Positions 57,937 through 64,000 of a stretch of 64,000 nucleotides of DNA are shown piece by piece (positions within the stretch are counted from its first letter, which is position 1; each line of letters starts with the position of its first letter). The notes below the pieces were generated by a model. It ran no database searches, had not been told where the DNA came from, and saw nothing but the letters and a program-made list of their open reading frames with translations. The DNA is from Budorcas taxicolor (taxonomy: Eukaryota; Chordata; Mammalia; Artiodactyla; Bovidae), in NCBI RefSeq assembly GCF_023091745.1, contig NC_068912.1, forward strand, positions 62,896,567 to 62,960,566, written 5' to 3'. The translations under genes and the position numbers were made by a program.

Positions 57937-59310
57937 GCAGTTTGGGCCTGACTCAGTTGACCAAATCACAGTGAGGAAGAGGGTCATGCCTGACTTCCTC
58001 ACTCTTCTGTTTTACTATTGTATACCTCTTCTCTCGGAGTGAGGTAAGAAGCGACAGAGGTGATATTTGAAGATGCCAGTGCAAACTAGAGCAGGTGCTT
58101 TCTGGGTGTGGAGGATACACGAGTGTTGACTATTTCATTTAGGAAGAAGTTTTCTGGGTTCTTCAGAAACCCTCCTCTTGAAGGTCTCCTGATGGACTAG
58201 TCCTTTGTTCTACTGCCTGGCTAAATCATCCTTCAGCATTGCTTTCAGAGACACAACTCCATTGCTCCTTAGATCCTTCTCAAACTGACTCAAGACTAGC
58301 TACCCTCAGTGAGTTTTCTTGACCCAAAGAAAAATGCCTTTATTTTTGCCCTTCAGTACTACTTCCCCACCTTATTTGGTGGTAGAGCATGTATCCTTCT
58401 GAAGGCACAGCTCTTCTTGCTGTGCTTGGCCAACCTCTTTCTTGGGATTTCTCCCTGTGCCTACTCTCAAACTCCAGGAGACATATACCAGGCATTTTGC
58501 ATCGCTGTCAAGAAGTTCCTTCATTTGATCCCACCTACAACTACCTTCAAAAAACCCCTTTTCTCTCAGTCTCCTGACTTAGTTTTAAATACCCTCAACG
58601 TATAGTTGCTAAGTCAGTGTCACGGCCTTTTGACACATTCTACACAGATGTTCTAGCATCTGTGGATCTTAGCTTTGGAACCATGTACAACACTCTAAGA
58701 AAAAAGAAAATGCTATACTGGATATTCCACTATGCATATATTCAATGTATAATTTATATAATATATTTGAATCATATTAAAAAGGTAGGTATTTTGTGGG
58801 AGTTGTAGCAAAAGACCTATACTCAAAGAAATGCAAAATGGTCATTGATCCTTAAAAATATGCTATTGAATGAATAGAATTATGTAAAATATATTAATAA
58901 ATGTGTGCATATTTAAATGATTTTATATTTTTAAATACAGCATATAGATTAAATGTTTTTTTAACATCAAGAAAGATCAATGATAGGATCTGTTAATATG
59001 CTTAAAATTTCATTATACTGGGGGGCATTATTCTAAGGAAAAAGTACAGTGGAATGAGAAGAAGACAGCTATGAGAAGATTATCTACAAATCTTCTCAAC
59101 AATTTGTCTATAATGACACAGAGTTTGGGAACAATATCAAAGATAATAAAGAAGGTCTTTACATTTTTGCAGTAAATAACCTTTTCTTCCACCCTCTCAT
59201 CCTTTTTAAAGATAAACAGTTTTAGAGAGAATGATGGTGAAGCATTATGTAAACAATAGAAAATGCTAAAGAACAATTTTTATGTCTCATTATACATCTT
59301 AAATTGCTCT
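57937..59310. other. Unique sequence
   Basis: No gene is supported. The 98-codon frame at 58309-58605 has no domain. The pyrimidine-rich stretch 58190-58600 could be remote repeat. Confidence 0.5.
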
Positions 59311-59321
59311 TCTAGTATCCT

Positions 59322-59591
59322 GCTGCTGCTGCTGCTGCTAAGTCGCTTCAGTCTTGTCTGACTCTGTGTGATCCCATAGATGGAAGCCAACCAGGCTCCC
59401 CCATCCCTGGGATTCTCCAGGTGAGAGACTGGAGTGGGTTGGCATTTCCTTCTCCAGTGCATGAAAGTGAAAAGTGAAAGTGAAATCACTCAGTCGTGTC
59501 CAATTCTCAGCGACCCCATGGACTGCAGCCCACCAGGCTCTTCCATCCATGGGATTTTCCAGGCAAGAGTGGGGTGCCATTGCCTTCTCCG
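59322..59591 (-). mobile_element. BOV-A2 dimeric SINE with a perfect 11-bp target duplication
   Basis: Complete reverse-orientation dimer: (CTG)n start 'gctgctgctgctgctaagtc', two monomers, linker 'gcatgaaagtgaaaagtg', end 'gccattgccttctccg'. Perfect duplication 'tctagtatcct' at 59311-59321 and 59592-59602. Confidence 0.97.
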
Positions 59592-59602
59592 TCTAGTATC
59601 CT

Positions 59603-60879
59603 AGATGTGCTTAAACAGTTAACTACTGCCAAACATAGCAGTAGTGACCTCTGGAAAAGAAACACTGAGTGTTGACAGACTACCAATCAGTATGGAGGCC
59701 CTGCCCAGGCTGAGACACACAACTAGTGATGGAGCCCTTGGAGAATCTTACCTTTTAGTAGTAAAACTTGAATTTGTCTAACTTGACAATGGAGTTAAAA
59801 CTTCCACCCTCAAACAAAGCATAGGATATTAAAATCATTAACACTGAAATGCACAAATAATACAAGCTGTAAGATAATACAGAAGTTTTGGTCTCCTTTG
59901 AAAGTCAATACTATATAAGAAAACGGAATTCTTCAGAAATTTCAGACTATCTGAATTTTATTCTGGCTTTCTTCTTTTGCAGCTTTATTCAGGCCTTGAG
60001 AAGTTTGGGTATATATTCTCCAACTTCTTATCTTTAGAGTAACAGTTTATTTAGTTGCTAAAGTGAGGAAAAGGACCAGCTCTGCTCTCTGCAAATTGGG
60101 GTTTTGTTTAAAATACTGATATATTACAGAGGACTGAAGTCATCAGAGACCTGCTCATTTGGAGCAAAATTTAAAATCTCACAGTATGAAAGTAATTCTA
60201 GAGGGAAGAAAAAACATGTGTATAATCACATATCGTATAGATTATTAATAATAGGTAAATAAAGCTTTTCCTACTTGATTTTGGGTGTTCCTTGTAAATA
60301 GAAAGGTAGAAAATTGCTGAAAAAAATCAAAGCTTCACATTTAATTGAAATTACAAGATATTGTATAGTCAAAGAAACAGATTTCTGGTAGCAAAGTGAT
60401 TATCAAACATTGAGATGAACATCTAAAGAAACGAATAATTTCTACATAGTATTAGGTTTATGTTACTATGTTTATGTTACTTCTCTCAATAGTCCTAACC
60501 AAAGTATTGTATACTGCAAATCCATCCAGAGACACAGCATATGTTCATGAGAACCCAACGACAAACTTGGGAACTGCAGCTCAGAAGCTATAAGGAAAGA
60601 AGGTGACTGACTACAGAATGAGGTCATTTCTGCTTCTATCTGCTTTCTCTTTCTCTCTTTCTTTCTCCACCTCTCCACTCCCTGTATATTCCCAGAAGAT
60701 TTCAACAGAATTAAACTTTGAATTTTTCTTCATTTTACACATAGGGATATAAATGGAATTTAGTTACTTCAAATTTCAATGTTTTCATCAATCATACAAA
60801 GATGATAACAGCATCTACCAACAGGTTTAATACTGATGTGAGGCTGAAAATAGATAGTGGTTAGGGAATCCTACCTCGG
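59603..60879. other. AT-rich unique sequence
   Basis: No gene or repeat recognised. Confidence 0.5.
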
Positions 60880-61022
60880 TTCTCTGTGGTGACCTAAAAG
60901 GGAAGTAAATTCAAAAAAGAGGGGATACATTTGTAAGTATGGCTGATTTACTTTGTTGTATAGTAGAAACTAACACAACATTGTAAAGCAACTATAGTTC
61001 AATACATTTTGTTTAAAAAATA
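60880..61022 (+). mobile_element. L1 LINE 3' tail fragment
   Basis: 'gtatggctgatttactttgt', 'agtagaaactaacacaacat', 'tgtaaagcaactatagttca' and an A-rich end are the L1 3' UTR end, strongly 5'-truncated. Confidence 0.88.
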
Positions 61023-62762
61023 GTGGATGATAACCATTTAGCAGAGGTTCTAATGTAAATATTCAACATTTGTTAAGCATTACTATTTTTCTTTTTCTGC
61101 CACTAATTTTGGCTATAACAGTTTATACAACCTTAGAGATTATATAACTTTAAGCTTAATTCTCCACATCTAACTAATTCAGTGTCTTAGATGCTTCATT
61201 ATGAAATCCCAACAGAGGAACTTGATTGGCTTAGGCCACAAAGTCACAACCATGCTTATGAAATGTCTGCCTTTCCATTGGTTTCCACCCACAATTGAAT
61301 CAGTTATGTCTAGGAGATAAAAGAGAAAATATGGAATCTAGGGGTTTACTGTTCATACAGCAGGAATTGTTGGTAGGTAAGCCATTTCCTTGAGGCAGAA
61401 ATGGTAAAAGTCCCTGATAAACTACCCATTAACTGATCCCCCATTTAACTGATATAACATAGAGGTACTCTAAGTTTTGGCATATCATCTATTAATCGTT
61501 TAGGTCTCCGATTTTGGATTTTCATAATTTTCATGTTTCCACTATTAACCAAGTGTATGGATGGTTTCCATCTTTTCCTTTCCCTCTGATGACATGAGGT
61601 AGTGCTTGTATTGAAATAACTTGTTGTCAATGTGACTGAATTTGTCAGTATTGTTTGTCACAGCAGGTCCTCAGAATCAATCCAGAAGTGCCACAGTCCT
61701 GCTGTAATCAGGATTGATTATTATGAAAGCCAGCTGTGGCTCATCTATCTCATTGCAGATGACCACAGCCTTTGATTCCATTGAGAAAAGTAATTTGTCA
61801 CTAAAACCTCAAATGTTGCCTTCACACTATTTTACTTTCAAAGACATAGGGAGGATAAATGACCACATGGAACTGAATGTGGATTTGTCAAACATGTTAC
61901 TGAGGCTTTTCTATGTTGCAAGGGCTGAAATGGTGGCTGTGGTTCCCAGTTCTAAAGTCCCTTTGTATAAACAAATTTCAGTAAGTTCAACTCGGCATAA
62001 TTTGTGGTCCTTTGTCTTGCACAGACCTGGCATATCTGGGTTCACAGTTGTAGAAATTCATGTAATTCCCTATGAAAAGACAAATGTATCACTCCAGTCA
62101 TAATAATATAATAATATATGGAATTTTTAACAAATGGTTTTATTGTTGTACTTATTACTTCCCAATTTGATAAGCATTTAAGTTTCCATACAAAATTACT
62201 TTATTCATTTCTGTAATAAAGAAAAAAATAGATGAAACAGAAGTTTGATTTAAAAGTCTCTGTTTTGCTCCAGATAAGCTGGTTAAAAGACATGTGTTGA
62301 AGATACGAAGGACCAATTTTCAAAAGCTTGCTCCTAATTTGAACCCTATCAAAGGAACACACATATGTACCCCCATTTTTCAGTATAAATTAGGAAATAT
62401 GAATAATTGAAGTGCTTTTGTGCTCTAAATTTTCATTAAATATAACTCAAATGCTAGTCTCAGACATCAATCTTGTGTCAGGATTATTTTAGCAAAATAA
62501 ATTAGAGAAATAATGGACCGAGTAAAGTGTTTTATCAGGAAATCCACACAAACTGAATAAAAAAATTTTTTTGAAAGATAGTGGGTTTCTTGGATTCTTC
62601 TAAATGGAATTTTAAAATTATTTTTAAGGATATATTATTGTGGTCATTCAAAGAATTGATTGTTTGCTACCTAAATGAAATCAGACTGCTATCTAGAGTA
62701 ATAAATTTCAAAAAGAATGAAAAGACATGTTTCCAGGAAAGAATTCAGGAAATCTTGCTTAA
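61023..62762. other. Unique sequence with one 129-codon open frame
   Basis: The frame 61714-62103 (+) is the longest here. Its translation looks less low-complexity than the other chance frames, but I recognise no family, and its length is matched by other unsupported frames in this window. No other gene signal or young repeat. Confidence 0.5.
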
Positions 62763-62774
62763 TAAATTGCTGCT

Positions 62775-62880
62775 GCTGCTAAGTCACTTTAGTCGTGTCC
62801 GACTCTGTGCGACCCCATAGACGGCAGCCCACCAGGCTCCCCCATCCCTGGGATTCTCCAGGCAAGAACACTGGAGTGGG
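62775..62880 (-). mobile_element. BOV-A2 SINE, single monomer, 12-bp target duplication
   Basis: Reverse monomer 'gtcactttagtcgtgtccga' to 'caagaacactggagtggg'. Perfect duplication 'taaattgctgct' at 62763-62774 and 62881-62892. It is 5'-truncated after one monomer, and the low divergence suggests a fairly recent insertion. Confidence 0.96.
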
Positions 62881-62892
62881 TAAATTGCTGCT

Positions 62893-63837
62893 AAATCTTG
62901 AAAAAGTAAATGTAAAAGAAAATAAATGGCAGTAGATGTTTCTGAAACAAGCCAAGTACATTTTCAGCCTGTCATGTGATAATTTACAAAGCATATGTAA
63001 TTCACAAGTCATAATGCCTGGTAAAGTATATATGTTATTGTACTCATTCTACATTTTTATCTAAAACAGCATATTATCAGCTTGGATTTTATGGATACAC
63101 TGGAATATAAGGCTTTAAGAAAACTTAAGGAATTTATATAGTTAGACATCCTTGGATCCTGAATCCTCTCTAACCATATCTAGTCATCAAATACCTAGAG
63201 ATTTGCTTTATTGTTTTGTCCTTTACATACAAATAAAGAAGTGATGATGTTTATCAGAAATTATGGTGGAAAGAAGAGCTCAAAGATCAATAGGTTAATA
63301 TTTATAAACCACAATTCAAGTGATAAAATGTCTGCAGATGCATAAAATAAACATTATGTTAATGACAGACTATTGATTATAAAAAAATCATCTTGCTCCA
63401 GGGCAACATCTTGCATTTGTTCTGTATATTGTAAGTATGTTAGTCTCAGGTAGATATTAAGTAACAGTAATAATTATTGTTTAGTAACTCCAACACTGAT
63501 GTGAAAAGCAAAGGTCTCAATATGCTATCTATAGGGATTTTAATTTTTTTGATTACCAAAGTTTTATAACTAAGACATGGAAAAATTAAACCTTTTGTAA
63601 TGCTCTGTCAGATAAAGCAAAGCATATACTAAGCAATATGTGCTTTTGCTTTTTCACCTAGAAATTGTATAAATAAAAAATCCTTATGAAAGTAATTTGT
63701 ATTTTACTTAATCTTTTCAACTGTTCAAAAATATCCTATTTTCTATATTTGTGATTTATTTACTGCTTATGATAACCGAATGAAACGTGAATATATAGGA
63801 AGGTCAGAGAGAAATTACTATTCTCCATTCTGTGCTG
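62893..63837. other. AT-rich unique sequence
   Basis: No gene or repeat recognised. Confidence 0.5.
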
Positions 63838-64000
63838 TAGTTAGTCGTTCAGTCATGCCTGACTCTGTGAGACTCCATGAACTGTAGCCCACTAGGCTCC
63901 TCTGTCCATGGGGATTCTCTAGGCAAGAATGCTGGTGTGGGTTACCACGCCCTCCTCCAGAGGATCTTCCCAACCCAGGGATCAAACCAAGGTCTCTTGC
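63838..64000 (-). mobile_element. Bov-tA SINE, reverse orientation, runs off the window
   Basis: 'agtcgttcagtcatgcctga', 'ggattctctaggcaagaatg', 'aacccagggatcaaaccaag' up to the window edge. The rest of the tRNA-like head lies beyond. Confidence 0.95.

Noticed and set aside
1..64000. CRISPR arrays, prophage, operons or other microbial systems
   Set aside because: The window is clearly mammalian nuclear DNA; no regularly spaced repeats or dense coding are present.

Overview
The window is ordinary nuclear DNA of a ruminant (cattle, sheep, goat or a close relative). The evidence is its interspersed repeats: many copies of the RTE-type LINE BovB, of the BovB-dependent SINEs Bov-tA and BOV-A2, two CHR-2-type tRNA SINEs shared by ruminants, hippos and whales, and old mammalian L2, MIR, L1 and LTR fragments. 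The repeats do not tell cattle from sheep or goat. I found no host protein-coding exon, no functional RNA gene, no CpG island and no CRISPR or other prokaryotic feature. The sequence is AT-rich and looks intergenic or deep-intronic. The only recognisable coding DNA is decayed BovB endonuclease/reverse-transcriptase sequence and the C-terminal end of an L1 ORF2.

Layout. 1-1431: 3' part of a BovB with a readable but broken RT domain. 1432-17231: mostly unique AT-rich DNA with weathered MIR and L2 pieces, one CHR-2 SINE with an 11-bp target duplication, and short BovB tails. 17232-28690: a dense retroelement cluster with SINEs, a 2.0-kb BovB (+) inserted in an L2, an internally deleted BovB (+), a 2.5-kb BovB (-) that keeps part of the endonuclease, a tandemly duplicated MIR, a Bov-tA pair and a third BovB (-). 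28691-42823: about 14 kb almost free of ruminant-age insertions; the one exception is a BOV-A2 that landed in a TA microsatellite. 42824-64000: a second repeat-rich region with a nest of L2 containing an LTR that contains SINEs, a Bov-tA/BovB chimera, an L1 interrupted by a BovB tail, and several SINEs with clear target-site duplications.

Nothing here works as an operon or pathway. The elements are linked by the LINE machinery: BovB supplies the reverse transcriptase, and Bov-tA and BOV-A2 carry the BovB 3' tail and are mobilised by it. The most unusual signal is at BovB 5' junctions. In two clear cases, and one possible short case, the truncated 5' end of a BovB is joined directly to an inverted copy of DNA from 0.3-2.5 kb away. 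Together these suggest template jumping onto local sequence at the end of BovB target-primed reverse transcription. I found no new defence system, gene cluster or coding system.
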